64,000 nucleotides of DNA. Origin: Mustela lutreola. Its lineage: Eukaryota; Chordata; Mammalia; Carnivora; Mustelidae. This document shows, piece after piece, positions 40,501 through 51,964 of the stretch (positions within the stretch are counted from its first letter, which is position 1; the number at the start of each line of letters is the position of its first letter). The position numbers and the translations under genes are program-made. The stretch is taken from the NCBI RefSeq assembly GCF_030435805.1, contig NC_081291.1:11989001-12053000 (forward strand). The letters are read 5' to 3'. The notes beneath the pieces were generated by a model, which saw nothing but the letters and a program-made list of their open reading frames with translations, did not search any database and was not told where the DNA came from.

Positions 40501-43500
40501 AGCAATGGTTACTACACAACAGCCAACTGAAACAACTATTCCATGTTGGACAGGAGTCCAAATACTTTGTGTGAGAATGTACATGACATACAGGTTTACG
40601 CTACAGAAACCCCATATAAAGCACACAGATGCAAATGCTGAATATAAATACTGCAGGTACCCACTATCCATGCATTCTCCTTTGCACGAAGCTGAGCCTA
40701 CAACACAGCTCCAACCTTGCCAGAGTTTACCTGGACTTGAAGTACACAGTTGTCCACACCCCTGGAAGGTGAAGGGGTGGGACCCAAGATAAGACGGTAG
40801 GTGATTAGTAGGTTAGTGATTAGTAGGGCAGGGTGCCAGTAAGTACCTGACCAGGAGGGGCAGGGTCACAGAGGTGGGGGCAGTGGGCGGGGCAGGGGGG
40901 CCTGGAGGGAAGGGAAGGGAAGAGAGCAGAGGCGGCCGAGGCCCACCTGCCAGAAGGACAACATCTGCTTTCTTCAGGGCAGCACTACGGTTCTGCCGGA
41001 TGTGTAGGGGGTGGTTGCGGCCCAGCAGTCCTCGTGCCATCCCTCCCAGGAAGCAGGGGATGCCAAGGGTCTCCACAGCAGCCCTGGGGATCCGGACAGA
41101 ACAGAGGTGAGTGTAATGTCAAGGGTGTGCCCCACCCCACAAGGCATCAGGGGACCAGGGACCAGGTATATGATAGGAACGGCAGGGCTGAGCCTTCTCA
41201 CCGAAGTCTTTCAGCAGGTATCGGGGGCAGCAGAGCCTGGCTTCCCAGCACAATAAGGGGCCTTTTGGCTCGGCTCAAGATTTCCATACAGCGCTGAACC
41301 TGGGAGAAGAGATGGGGCTCAAAGAGCCAACCGTGTGAGTCACCATCAGCCCCCAAGATCAAGGCCCCAATACGGACTCAAAGAAAGACCATCCTGCCAG
41401 GTGGGGTCCTCAGCCAGGGAAGAGAGGCGATTCACCTGCTGGGGGGATGCCTGGGGAATGTCCAGAGGCAGAGGGCCCTCAGGCCGAGGCTCCCAAGCTC
41501 CTGCAAAGAGGTTGGCCAGGTAATTCTCTAAGTACCTGCAAAGGTGAGAGCAAGAGCTGGTTACCAGAATCAGTGACCAGGGCTCCCAGAGCTAGAGGCG
41601 GCCAGGGTCTAGGAAGTGAGGCAGGCACAGGAGTGGACCGGCAACACTGTGGCAGAGGCACAAGCCAGTGGCCGAGTCTCCAGCAAGCCTGCTTCCCTCA
41701 GAAGCTTCTGGTGACTACCCAGCCAGACACAGACCCTCAGAAACAAGAGACACAGGCATGGAGCACCATGATCAGGGCCACAAACGGCTGCACGGACAGC
41801 CACATGCAGCTCCACCGCTTCCTAGCTGTGTGACCAGACAAGTGACTTAACCTTTCTGAGCTTCCTCCTCTGTAAAACGTAAGAGGGAATCTCCTTCCTA
41901 AGGTTCACTAGCTATCCATCCAAACTATAAAGCACTTGGTAAAACACTCAGTCAGTGAAGCTACTAATATCCCCAAGACTCAAGCTGCTTTCTCTGGCTT
42001 CTGACACCTCTGTATCCTTACTCGTTCGACCATCCATGTGGGCCTGTGCAGGGCCTCAAGACAGAGAGATACCACCTGCCCAGCTCTGACCTCCCTGAGG
42101 AACACCCAGCCCAACCAAGAACAAGACACGTGGGCATTGGCAGAAAGCACAAAGAGCCTGAAACTTCTCTTTCTCTTTCAAGGAGAAACGGAGAATGAGA
42201 AGGAAACTACAGAGAATGAGAAGAAGCCAAGGAAGGAACTAACGCAAAAAGAAAAGGCAAAGGAAGAGCCAGGGGCCAAGTAGGGGCAGCCTAGGAGAGA
42301 GGAGGAGAATGGAGGGGCGCCTGGGTGGCTCAATGGGCTAAGTGTCTGCCTTCAGCTCAGGTCATGATCCCAGGGTCCTACAATCGAGTCCTGCCTGGGG
42401 GGAGCCTGCTTCTCCCTCTCCCTCTGCTGCTCACCCTGGTTATGCTCTCTGTCAAGTAAATAAAATCTTTTTAAAGAGCATTTTAGGGGCGCCTGGGGGG
42501 CTCAGTCTTTAAGTATCTGCCTTTGGCTAAGGTCATAATTCCGGAGTCCTGGGATCAAGCCCGGAATCAGGCTCCTTGCTCGGTGGGAAGCCTGCTTCTC
42601 CCTCTTCCACTCTCCCTGCTTGTGTTCCCTCTCTCACTCACTGTCAAATAAATAAACTTAAAGAAAAAAAATTTTACAGGGCACCTGGGTGGCTCAGTGG
42701 GTTAAGCCTCTGCCTTTGGCTCAGGTCATGGTCTCGGTGTCCTGAGATCAAGTCCCACATCGGGCTCTCTGCTTGGCAAGGAACCTGCTTCTCTCTCTCT
42801 CTCTCTCTCTCTCTGCCTGCCTCTCTGCCTACTTGTGATCTCTATCAAATAAATAAAATCTTTTTAAAATTTTTTTAATTTAGAAAAGAAAAAAAGAATG
42901 GGGCGCCTGGGTGGCTCAGTGTGTTAAAGTCTCTGCCTTTGGCTCAGGTCACAATCCCAGGGTCCTGGGATGGAGCCCCGCATGGGGCTCTCTGCTCAGT
43001 GGGGAGCCTGCTTCCTCCTCTCTCTCTATCTCTGCCTGCCTCTCTGCCTACTTGTGATCTCTGTCAAATAAATAAATAAAATCTTAAGAAGAAAAAAAAA
43101 GAGAAGAAAAAAAAGAAGTGAATGGGGGGAGGGAAGGGGAGGAGCCAGGGAACAAACAGGCTGCTGTCACAGCCACAGAATAAATCTGCTAAACTTGAGC
43201 CTACCCGTCAGGGTCACCAGACAGGGTCACCAGCTACTTCCTATGTGTTCAGAACCCCTGAATCCTCCTCTGTACTTGTGGTTCCATAACCATGTTGGAG
43301 AAAGGATGGGAGATACCTTGCCTCACACCGACAGGGACACTGGACTCCCAACAGTATCCTTATTTAAGACAGTAACAGTTATTCACTGCCGCATTTTATA
43401 CTCTCAAAATGACCTCGTTTCATTCTCCACAGTCTAGAGAGAAAAACAGGCAATGCTTTCCATTTCACAGATAAGGAAGGTGAAGTCAGGAAAGGTTAAA

Positions 43501-44431
43501 TGATTACGCTGTCCACCTCAAACTTCACCCTCTGTTAACTGTATCTTAGTTAAACTGTGGGAAAAAAGAAAGGCTTAACCATTTGCTTAAGGTGAACACA
43601 GCTCGTCAGTGGTGGTCCTGGGATTTGAACCCCTCTCTCTGGACTCACTTCATTCATTACAGACAGCACATAGCTCTGTGGACAAGGCCCTGAGGGATCC
43701 CCGAGGCTGAATTGTCGTGTGCCATGAGCAAGCTGGATGACTTCATGCCAGTCATTTGGCCCCCTTGGGTCCCAGTTCCAAACCTATGAAATGCGCATAA
43801 TAATACCTTGCCATCTTGACTCAGGGTTGTTATAAAAGCCATATGCATGAAACCACTACTCCCTGAGCTGGCCCTCAGGTGCTGTCTCTCCAGGGGTTAG
43901 TGGCCTATCAGTCTTGTTCGCGCCTGTCCTGGTACCTGCGAGGTACGTGGCACTGAGTGTGTGGTCGCAGGGGAACAGAAGGTAGAAGGGCAAACACGGG
44001 CAAAGGGGGGGGACAGAGGGGAAGGAAGACAATCGACTCTCTCCCGTGCAGTTTCAGCCAGGCCCATTTCAGTGGAGACCAAAAACCAACGCCTTTCCCA
44101 TTCCTCTGCCTGGGCTATGGCCCTACCTAGAACCCTTTTCTATCCTCTCAACTGAAAGAAGCCCCCCTCAAGCTTGTAGCTCTTCTAGAAAAACCTTTAA
44201 GTGTCTCCCTTATCCTGGCCAGATGGAGGTCTAAGCACTCACATGTGATCCACTCACATGTCTCTGTATCCCACCGCCACCACCCAGATCCAGGCCACCA
44301 TGCCTCTAGTCCCAAGGTCCACCACACCTCCTCCCTGGCTTCCCAGCTTGCACCCAACCCCACAGTCCATTTTCCTACTCAGGGTATCCTATACCTCTGC
44401 TTAAGGCCCTGTAATGCTTCTCAATGGAACT

Positions 44432-44464
<33 letters not shown>

Positions 44465-46958
44465 CCAGGTCCTCCAATGGCCGCTGCTGGCGGTTCCGAG
44501 CTCAGCCCCTGCCCTCTTTGCTCACCTGCTGCTGTCACACAGGTTACCTTGCTTTCCTAACCCACCAAATTTGCTCCTGCCTCAGGACTTTTGCATTTGT
44601 AGTCCCTCTACCTAGAATGCTCTTCCCATGGCTGCCCTTCCCCCACTCAATTGATATGCAAGCCCATGAATGAGTCAAAGGAGGGACAGATGCTGGCAGA
44701 AGTTACAAAGGAGGGCAAGGGGCTGGAGAGAGCATGGTGGGAGTGGGGCTGCTCACCAGGTGACCACTCGACCCATGAAGCCCTTGGGCGGCTTGGCTGG
44801 CACCATCTCCTTCTGGACCATGTAGTAGGGGTACAGCACATCGATGGGCAGCTCCACAAACACTGGGCCTGCAGAGGGGCAGGGAGGATACTGAGCCTGC
44901 CACGCCTCCCTAGACCCAAGCCTTAGGGCCTGACCACTGCCCAGCACCCTCCACCTACCTGGGGTGCCCGACTGGGCAGCAGCTATCGCAGCCCTCAGAG
45001 TGGGCACAATGTCTCGCACCCTCCGCACGGAAGCACAAAACTTGCACAGTGGCCTAAACAGGGACATCTGATCAATGGCCTGGAGTGCACCCCGGTTCTG
45101 GTGGAAACAGAGGTGTCCAGAGAGTCAACACATGAGCCCTTTGAGGCTCCCTGGGGCCCCCACCACCCACCAAGGACAAGGCACCTGCAGGAGTGTGCTG
45201 GCAGCCCCACCCAGAAGCAGGACTGGGGACTGAGCTATCTGGGCATTCTTCATTGCAGTCACCGTGTTGGTGAGGCCCGGGCCTGCTGTCACTGCAGCCA
45301 CACCCACCGTCCCTGAAACACAGAATCCATTGCAGCTGTGCCCACTGGCCTGGCCACCTCTGAAAAAAACTCTGCCCCTCGAAGACCTCCCCCATCCCCA
45401 GCCCTTAGTCCTCTCTGCTCTGCCCTCACCAGTCAGGCGGGCCACGGCATCGGCAGCGAAGACGGCTGTGACTTCGTGGCGAGTGTCCACCACACGGATG
45501 CCCATCTTCTCACAGGCCACCAGCAGCGGGGAAATGTGCCCACCGACCAGTGTGAAGAGGAAGCGCACACCATGGGCCCTCAGCACAGCTGCCACGTTCT
45601 CCCCGCCATGCTGAATGCTTGCCTTGTCCACCTGGGCCCCGGAAAGGAAGCGCAAGATTATCAAGGACCAGCAAGGGCACTAGGGCACATAGGGAGAAGG
45701 CGATCTCGCTCCCCCAAGAAGGAGGGCAGGACAGTCAGGGGAACTTGAATGTTGGTTAGGCACCTATAATACCATATGCCAGGCCCAGAGGAGGGCACGT
45801 TATCCTATCAGATCCTCTGGTGATTATATCCTTTTGCAGCTAGGAAGACCAAGCCTTGCCCCAGCAATAGTCAAAGTCCCATAGAACCCATGCTCTTAAG
45901 CACTCTCTGTTACACTGCCCGTGTTGAGGGGAGTGGGGCAATGAGGGTGACAGGAGAGGGGAAAATGGATCCCAAGAACACAAAGCAGTTTGGCCAGGGG
46001 CTATCTGCTGAGATTCCAGAACTGCCTGCCCTCCAGGGCCTGGCAGCCTGACTGCTAATTCCAGCCTGCTAGACTTCCTCCCACTCACGGGGCAAGCCCA
46101 GTTGGCAGGCCCAGCTGGCCTGCTGCTAGCCACCTGGAGTAGCCTGCTGTCAGAGATCATGCCTGAGGCTTCCCAGACCCAGCTTCCTCACAGCCGGGCA
46201 CAACAGAGGCCTCTACCTTAAACCTCCACAAATCCTCAAGACTAGCAGCCTTGCTCCTATTGCTCCTGGTGAAGAAAGGAAGGATTGGGGAAGGAGTGCG
46301 GGGAAGGGGTAGATTCCTGAGGGGAGGAACCAAGAGTGAGGTCTGTGGGGTCAATTCTTCCCAAAAAGATCAACTATGGCAAGTTATCCCACAAAATGTC
46401 TTGAGCTTATTTCCTCTTGTGCAACATGAGGGCAGAAACAAAAAAACTATTCAGGGTCGTGTTGAGAGGTACATGACAACTGTCACAGCCCCCTCGGGTG
46501 CCTGCCTTTGGCCCACTCTGACCGCACAGGATTCAGGGAGCAGTGCTCGGTGAAAAGGGCTCGGGGCCGCTGGGGAAGGAGTGGGCCGAGCGCTGAGCCA
46601 ATGCACAGATACTCCAGATTCTCTCTTGCTAGAGGCAAAGTCCAGGGCCTCGTCTGCAACCTGGCAATGGGGAAAGGGAAGTGGATAGAATTTCCCGACC
46701 GAACCCCCTAAATTAGTTGGGATTCACTTTCTCCGCCTGCAAAATATGTGAGCTAGAGGGAGTGCCAGGCGCTCGTTCCTTCTTTGCCTTCCCCCAGCCC
46801 GCCTCTGATCTGTGCCCCCGCACCTTGTGCAACAACTGGTAGAAGAGCCCCAGGCGGTGCGCGGCGCCCAGCAGAGCGGCCACTAGCGTCCCGCAGGCCA
46901 AGAACAGGAATGAGGGGAAGAAGTTCCCGGCAGGGGCGGCGGCCGCGAGGGTCTCCAT
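37536..46958 (-). CDS. ILVBL: ILVBL / HACL2, thiamine-diphosphate 2-hydroxyacyl-CoA lyase
   Basis: Fifteen coding exons, 5' to 3': 46824-46958, 45430-45631, 45185-45312, 44959-45097, 44757-44868, 41436-41535, 41202-41299, 40947-41083, 39799-39933, 38701-38815, 38426-38595, 38264-38334, 38110-38181, 37829-37934, 37536-37714. All are GT-AG and frame is kept; the sum is 1,899 nt (632 residues plus TAG), the human length as I recall it. Residues 13-35 form a membrane segment ([21 protein letters not shown]). The N-terminal ThDP domain has the catalytic E98 in [15 protein letters not shown] central domain follows. The C-terminal ThDP/Mg domain has GDG from residue 520 and N547-D-A-G-W, a 27-residue GDG...N motif. 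The enzyme is an ER membrane lyase cleaving 2-hydroxyacyl-CoA to a shortened aldehyde plus formyl-CoA in fatty-acid alpha-oxidation and phytosphingosine breakdown. The older name reflects acetolactate-synthase homology. It converges with SYDE1. An upstream acceptor at 46,969-46,970 shows a non-coding first exon. Intact. Confidence 0.97.
39100..39122 (-). repeat. G-rich run in ILVBL intron 9
   Basis: The + strand reads CCCCCCCGCCCCCCCGCC. On the ILVBL sense strand this is four or more G runs separated by single C, a strong G-quadruplex candidate. Confidence 0.75.
41785..41930 (-). repeat. MIR in ILVBL intron 5
   Basis: CTAGCTGTGTGACCAGACAAG, TGACTTAACCTTTCTGAGC and TCCTCTGTAAAACG are a reverse-oriented MIR. 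Confidence 0.7.
42314..42478 (+). mobile_element. Can-SINE 1 of 4 in ILVBL intron 5
   Basis: GGGGCGCCTGGGTGGCTCAA head, CT block, AAGTAAATAAAATC tail. Antisense to ILVBL. Confidence 0.9.
42486..42677 (+). mobile_element. Can-SINE 2 of 4
   Basis: GGGGCGCCTGGGGGGCTCAG head, a more diverged body, AAATAAATAAAC tail. Flanks ATTTTAGGG / ATTTTACAGGG. Confidence 0.9.
42678..42885 (+). mobile_element. Can-SINE 3 of 4
   Basis: GGGCACCTGGGTGGCTCAGT head with a (TC)n-expanded middle. It follows directly on the tail of copy 2. Confidence 0.92.
42899..43106 (+). mobile_element. Can-SINE 4 of 4
   Basis: GGGGCGCCTGGGTGGCTCAG head, near-consensus, AAATAAATAAATAAAATC tail running into an AAGAA-rich stretch. 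Confidence 0.93.
43380..43830. repeat. MIR relics in ILVBL intron 5
   Basis: Positions 43,440-43,510 and 43,585-43,640 are two parts of one + MIR (CATTTCACAGATAAGGAAGG; GGTGGTCCTGGGATTTGAAC), separated by a short LINE-tail-like insert. Positions 43,710-43,830 are a minus MIR (CAAACCTATGAAATGCGC). Confidence 0.55.
44245..44650. mobile_element. L2-type relic with a 34-nt A run
   Basis: CTGCTTAAGGCCCTGTAATGC and CTCCTGCCTCAGGACTTTTGC ... TAGAATGCTCTTCCC are L2-type. A long A run (about 44,430-44,463) splits them, perhaps an expanded run or the remnant of an insertion. Confidence 0.5.
45745..45850 (+). repeat. MIR relic in ILVBL intron 1
   Basis: TAGGCACCTATAATACCATATG, CCAGGCCCAGAGGAGGGCA and TATCCTTTTGCAGCTAGG are MIR-like. 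Confidence 0.5.
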
Positions 46959-48250
46959 GACACCGCACCTGAAAGAGAAAGGACAGAGCCAGCCTCTAGA
47001 CGCAGAGATCCTTTGCGGAAGAAAGTAGGCCCCCTCCCACACGGATACCGGGCCACACCTCCCCCACGACTCGTTTCGGCGCGGACACGCCCCTTACGCC
47101 GCACGTCTCTGGACGAAGCCACGCCCCCGGAGGACCAGGCCCCGCCTCTCGGGGGAGGCCACGCCTCCTGCGGCGACAGACGCTCCCTTTACGTCTCCTC
47201 CACCACCACCACCACTGAAACTAGACCGCCACACGTCAATACGGCCAGAACGACCTCAAGATAGTTTTTAACACTCACCGGCTTCTCAACGAATTGGCGG
47301 GGAGCCCCGCCTCTCTTTTACACCTGGATCCGAATCTCAGCCCTAAAGGTGAGCCCGCCCACCCCGCGTCTACGTCACCTAGGACGAGGCCACGCCCCCA
47401 AGCTCGCGAGTGAGCCCCTCTCCTGAAACCAGATCTCTACCCACTGCGAGCTCCGGAACTCGACCCCACACCCCAAGCCCGGGGTCGAGGTCGGATCGCA
47501 TCAGAAGACTTTTCCTACCCCCGGGGCACTTTGGCCTTCACCTGCAGGAAACGGCCCTGACTGCGGGGGAATTCGGCGCCCTTCATGTCACGTGACCTAG
47601 GAGCGCGGCCTGGGGTCGGAGAGCTGGGGAGCCGGGCCGGGAGCTGGGGCCGCGCCCCTTTCTCTCACAAGGGGAGTGCGGTGAGAAATTCTTGGCGGTT
47701 CCCTGTAGTCCGGCCCGGCGCGCGTGCGCAGAGCCGTAGCCACGCCCTGGGACACAAGCACCGCCTATAAGGACTCTGGTCTTCCTGGCGGCGCGCGCAC
47801 AGGCCCCGCCTTCCCCCGCCTCTCATTGGCTCTCACTTCAAGCCTATCACTTTTCTTTACAAGAGGCCACGCCCCTTGGCAGCTGGTCTAAGCCGAGGCC
47901 CATGGAGCCGACTTTCCGCGGCCTTTCGTTGGCCCCACATTTCAGCCTGTAGTCCTCTGGCTTTCCGAGCCCGCCGGCTTTCCCACCAGCCGTGCCGAAT
48001 GCCCCGTCAGATTAGCCGGACTTGGACGTCACAGGCCGCTCCCCAGAATCCACCACCACCCGGGCCCACGTCCCGGGTGAGAGGAGACGTAAAGCAAGCT
48101 CGGCTCCCAGCTCTTGCACAGACCCCGCCTCCCATCTTACGTAACCCTGCAAAGGCAGAGGCCCGCCCCCTCGCTCGTAGGCCGGCCTCTGTTCAACAAC
48201 AGAGGCCGCCTTCTTTCCCGACTTTCGGGTTTCTCAATGCAGAGTTCAGA
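46820..48250 (-). promoter_or_regulatory. ILVBL CpG-island promoter region
   Basis: CpG-dense over about 1.4 kb. On the ILVBL strand a donor-like CCG|GTGAGT lies at 47,277-47,279 and pairs with the acceptor at 46,969, giving a plausible non-coding first exon ending at 47,279. CCACGCCC-type boxes recur (47,089; 47,119; 47,159; 47,390; 47,741; 47,866), with GGGCGG/CCCGCC boxes and a palindromic GTCACGTGAC at 47,587-47,596. No TATA box near the presumed start. Confidence 0.7.
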
Positions 48251-48259
48251 ATGCGTGGG

Positions 48260-48844
48260 AGTAGAGTGCCGGGGAGGAGACGTTCGGTAGCACCAGGGAC
48301 CTGCTTCCAGCCGTCCGACCTTTGGAAAATGATCCCCATCAGCAAAGGGGAAATAATTCTAGTATTAAGTACCCTACTACCTTCCAAAATGAATCTTCAC
48401 ATTTTAGCAGTGGCTCCCATCCCTCGTCAACTTCTGGAATTTCCCGCTGAGTATTCCACCCCATTATTAATTTTATCTAATGTTGAATCTTCCTACTTTT
48501 CATTTCACCCATTTAAAAAAAGAAAAGAAAACTCCGTTTGCCCCACATTTTTCACCTATCACTGTCCTTTTGCACCTCTTTTTAGCGAAATTCCTCCAAT
48601 GACTTGTCTTTACTTACTCTCATGAGCCCTTCTATTCCCTCTTGAACCCACTCCAAAGAGTCTCTCCCCGCCACTTTATGAAATCTGTTAGGAGTATTCC
48701 AACAGTCTCTAAAACCGGTTCCTCTCCTTTCTATCTTATCTACCAGCTCAACCCCACTTTCCCTTCCTATAATTAAAAGGATAAAACTTCCTAGAAAGGT
48801 CTTCTAGGTCCAATTAAATTTCCAAAACCAATAATGAAATAGTG
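48260..48844. other. intergenic, nothing recognised
   Basis: AT-rich sequence beyond the CpG island. The tail of the 208-codon plus-strand frame (ATG 47,999 to stop 48,625) lies here; it has no domain I recognise. Confidence 0.4.
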
Positions 48845-49110
48845 ACCATTACTTTTCATTAAGCACTTATTACATATGAGGGACTGTTCCATAGACTCTT
48901 CACATCAACTCATGTAATCCTCACAATAGCCCTGTAATGTAGTTTATATTATTAATATCCTTGTTTACAGATGAGGAAACAGGAGCACAGAGAGGTTAAG
49001 GAACTTGCTCAAGGTCACACAGCTTGTAAGTGAAAGAGGCACAATGTGAACTCAAGCAATGCTGCTCTCAGTCTGGGAGAACAGGTACGGTGCTTCAACC
49101 ACATGGCTTC
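48845..49110 (+). repeat. MIR element, well preserved
   Basis: TTAAGCACTTATTACATATG, AATCCTCACAATAGCCCTG, ACAGATGAGGAAACAGGAGC and CAAGGTCACACAGCTTGTAAG give nearly the whole MIR in order. Confidence 0.85.
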
Positions 49111-49339
49111 CCCATGCCTGTCACAGGATGTAACATTTGGGGCCCACCCAGACACCCTCCACTTAACACTGGATTTTATTCTGAGTTGGAAAGAGGAGAA
49201 GATTTTGAACAGCCTAAGTCACACAAAACCTGCACACAATTATTCATACGGGCTTAATCTGTAACAGCCAAAAACTGGAAAAACCAAATGTTTCTTGTGA
49301 AAATCAGTAAAAGGAAACCTCATTTAAAATGGAGTTGGG

Positions 49340-49551
49340 GGATGCCTGGGTGGCTCAGTCACTTAAGCGGCTGCCTTTGGCTCGGGTCATGATCCCAGGA
49401 TCCTGGAATCGAGTCCCACATCGGGCTCCTTGCTCAGCAGAGAGTCTGCTTCTCTCTCTCCCTCTGCCTGCTACTCTGCCTGCTTGTGCTCTCTCTCTCT
49501 TTCTCTCTGTGTCAAATAAATAGAATCTTTTAAAAATAAATAAAATAAAAT
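49340..49551 (+). mobile_element. Can-SINE
   Basis: GATGCCTGGGTGGCTCAGTC head and CT-rich body. Flanks AAAATGGAGTTGGG / AAAATCGAGTTGGG (49,326 and 49,552) are the duplication. Confidence 0.92.
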
Positions 49552-49599
49552 AAAATCGAGTTGGGAGGCTAGAAGGGAAGCTCACATGCCCTGCCACTC

Positions 49600-49965
49600 A
49601 TCATCAACTGTAAACCTCAGGAAGAGACCTACCTCGCAAGTCTGGAGAATAGATACTATTGTACTACTCCAGCAGGAGAAAGAAAGGTTTTTCCTCCTCC
49701 CCCAGCAACAGCCCAGCTAATGAAGGACTGTGACAGCTCAGCCAATGAAAAGTCACTATTCTTGCAACTCCCAGTTTACTCTAATGAGCTTTTGGTTTAC
49801 AACAGCTCCTTTCAAACCTCCCTTTTCCTTTATAAAAAAATATACCTTGCCTGTGTTCCCCAGATTTGCATTCAGTTTTGCTGTAGCTTGTGTACCCTGA
49901 ATTGTAATTTTCTGCTATCCCTGAATAAGCCCAATTTTGTTGATTAATAAATGATGGTTTTATCC
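49600..49965 (+). mobile_element. possible LTR fossil
   Basis: TATAAAAAAATATACCTTGCC followed about 90 bp later by TGAATAAGCCCAATTTTG and a terminal AATAAATGATGG look like the promoter/poly(A) layout of an LTR. No family or partner LTR is recognised. Confidence 0.3.
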
Positions 49966-50440
49966 TTAAGGTTAATGCCCTCGATAGGTGAATGGCTAAA
50001 CAAGCGGTGGTCCATTCCGATCATGGAACACTATTCAGCAATAGGAAGAAAAAGTATTGAAACACACAACTTGGATGAATCTCAAAGTAATTGTGCTCAG
50101 AGAACAGATTGTGGTTGCCAGAAGCCAGGGTGGGAGGAAAGAATGGGAGGGAAACTGATCCAAGTTACAGACATCCAGTTAAAAGATAAGTAAGTCCTGG
50201 GACTGTAATGGACAGCTTGGAAAACACAGTTAACAGTAGTGTATTGTAGATTGGGAAGTTGCTAAGAGAGTAGGTCTTAAAAGTTCTTGTCATAAGAAAA
50301 AAATTGTAACGATGTGAAGTGTTGGACGTCAACTTATTATAGTCACCATTTTGCAATATATATGTATATCAAACCATTGGTTGTATACCTTAAAGTACAG
50401 TGTTATATGTCGATTATACTTCAGTAAAACTGGTGGTAGG
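49966..50440 (+). mobile_element. old L1 3' end
   Basis: GGTGAATGGCTAAACAAGCGG, GGAACACTATTCAGCAATAG, TTGCAATATATATGTATATC and TATACTTCAGTAAAACTGG are an old L1 terminus. Confidence 0.7.
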
Positions 50441-51268
50441 GGAGGCAAGAAAGGCCAGAACTACAAACATAAGTCATAATTTAAATTGTGTTTCTTTCTA
50501 GCAAAGGTCTGTGAGATTATATGTTGCATATCTTATTATTCCTAGACAGACTCTTGAGTTCTATTTGAATGTTCTAGCCCTTTACCTTTTGATGAAATCA
50601 ATGATATTTTTGGTGAAATAGTTTTAAAGAATAAAGATTTATAAATTATACATTGGATTAATATATCAGATATCAGCATTCCTTATGCTGGTGTCATATA
50701 ATCCTGACTATTTAAAATTATTTTAATCTCCAGAAACATTTAATATTCTGTGTTGAATGGAGTGCCATCTCTGTAATAGAGAAATAAGATATTATTTAAA
50801 AGGTTTATTTTAAATATCACTTATTCTTTAATTTTAGAAAGACTATTAACTCACAAATCAAATTGTGCTGAACATTAAAAAGTGTGACAGAAATAGATTA
50901 TCCTAAGCGAAGAAATTGTAAGTTTCAGGCATTTCAAAAATTTAAATTTTAGCCTGGGCAAATTATTTTTACTTGTTGAAAGATGTAAGTAAAAAGAAGG
51001 ACTTGCCTACTTTTAGGAAAAAATAAGTCAACAAATAAACCAAGTAAGTATATTTGATAAGTTTGAAGTTACCATTCTTTTTTCTTTTTAGAGTATCTAA
51101 TTCACTAAGCAGTGTAATTAAGACAGAATGAGACTCTGCGAAAATTTTTATTTTCACTTAGAGATGAGAATATTGGTGACAGTGCCAAACTAAATCTAAG
51201 TCAAAGCAAAGCAAGAAGAAACAACCAACACTGTGTTAAGTTCTTAGAGACTACTGTTAATCTTAGGA
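50441..51268. other. intergenic, AT-rich, nothing recognised
   Basis: No coding signal or named repeat. Confidence 0.4.
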
Positions 51269-51445
51269 AACAAACTAAGGATTGCTGGACGGGAGGGGAG
51301 TGTGTGGATGGGGTAATGGGGTGATGAGCGTTGGGGAGAGTATGTGTTGTAACGAACACTGGGTATTGTAGAAGACTGATAAATCACAGGCCTGTACTCC
51401 TGAAACAAATAATACATTATATGTTAATTTAAAAATATGTATACA
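51269..51445 (+). mobile_element. L1 3' end, diverged
   Basis: AACAAACTAAGGATTGCTGG, GAACACTGGGTATTGTAGAAG and CATTATATGTTAATTTAAAAA are the older form of the carnivore L1 terminus. Confidence 0.7.
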
Positions 51446-51499
51446 CTGGGGAAAAAAGAACAAGGGGAAGAAATGGGGTGGGGTGGTATTCTCTATCCA

Positions 51500-51770
51500 C
51501 AAGGCATGCACACACCCAGAGAATGAGGCTGAGTGAAAGAAGCCGGTCTTAAAGGGTTACATACTGTATGATTCCATCAGTATTATATTCTCCAAGTATA
51601 AAACTAGATCAGCAGTTGCTAGAGGATAGGGAAGGATGTGATTATAAAGGGGGTAGGACTAGAGAGTTTTCTGAGGTGATGTTCTGTATCTGGGTTATAG
51701 TGGTGGTGGCATGGGTTAAAATTCATTGAATTGGGCACTTTTTAAAAATCTGTTTTAATGTACGATATTT
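51500..51770 (+). mobile_element. old L1 3' fragment
   Basis: GAATGAGGCTGAGTGAAAGAAG, TACTGTATGATTCCATCAG and CAGTTGCTAGAGGATAGGG are old L1 3' phrases. Confidence 0.55.
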
Positions 51771-51779
51771 TTAAATTTG

Positions 51780-51955
51780 GGGCCCCTGGGTGGCTCGGTC
51801 AGTTGAGTGTCCAACTTTTGGTTTTGGCTCGGGTCATGATCTTGGGGTCAGAGACCCAGCCGCACATCGGGCTCCTCACTCAGCTCGGAGTCCGCTGGAG
51901 ATTCTCGCCCCCTGCCCCTCCTCAACTCTTTCTCTAAAAATAAAAGTTTTTTTAA
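51780..51955 (+). mobile_element. diverged Can-SINE
   Basis: GGGGCCCCTGGGTGGCTCGG head, CCGCACATCGGGCTCC, CT block and AAAATAAAAGTTTTTTT tail. Confidence 0.85.
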
Positions 51956-51964
51956 AATATAAGT

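Noticed and set aside
42314-43106. array-like direct repeats suggesting CRISPR or a tandem gene array
   Set aside because: The units are Can-SINEs with A-rich tails in a mammalian intron.
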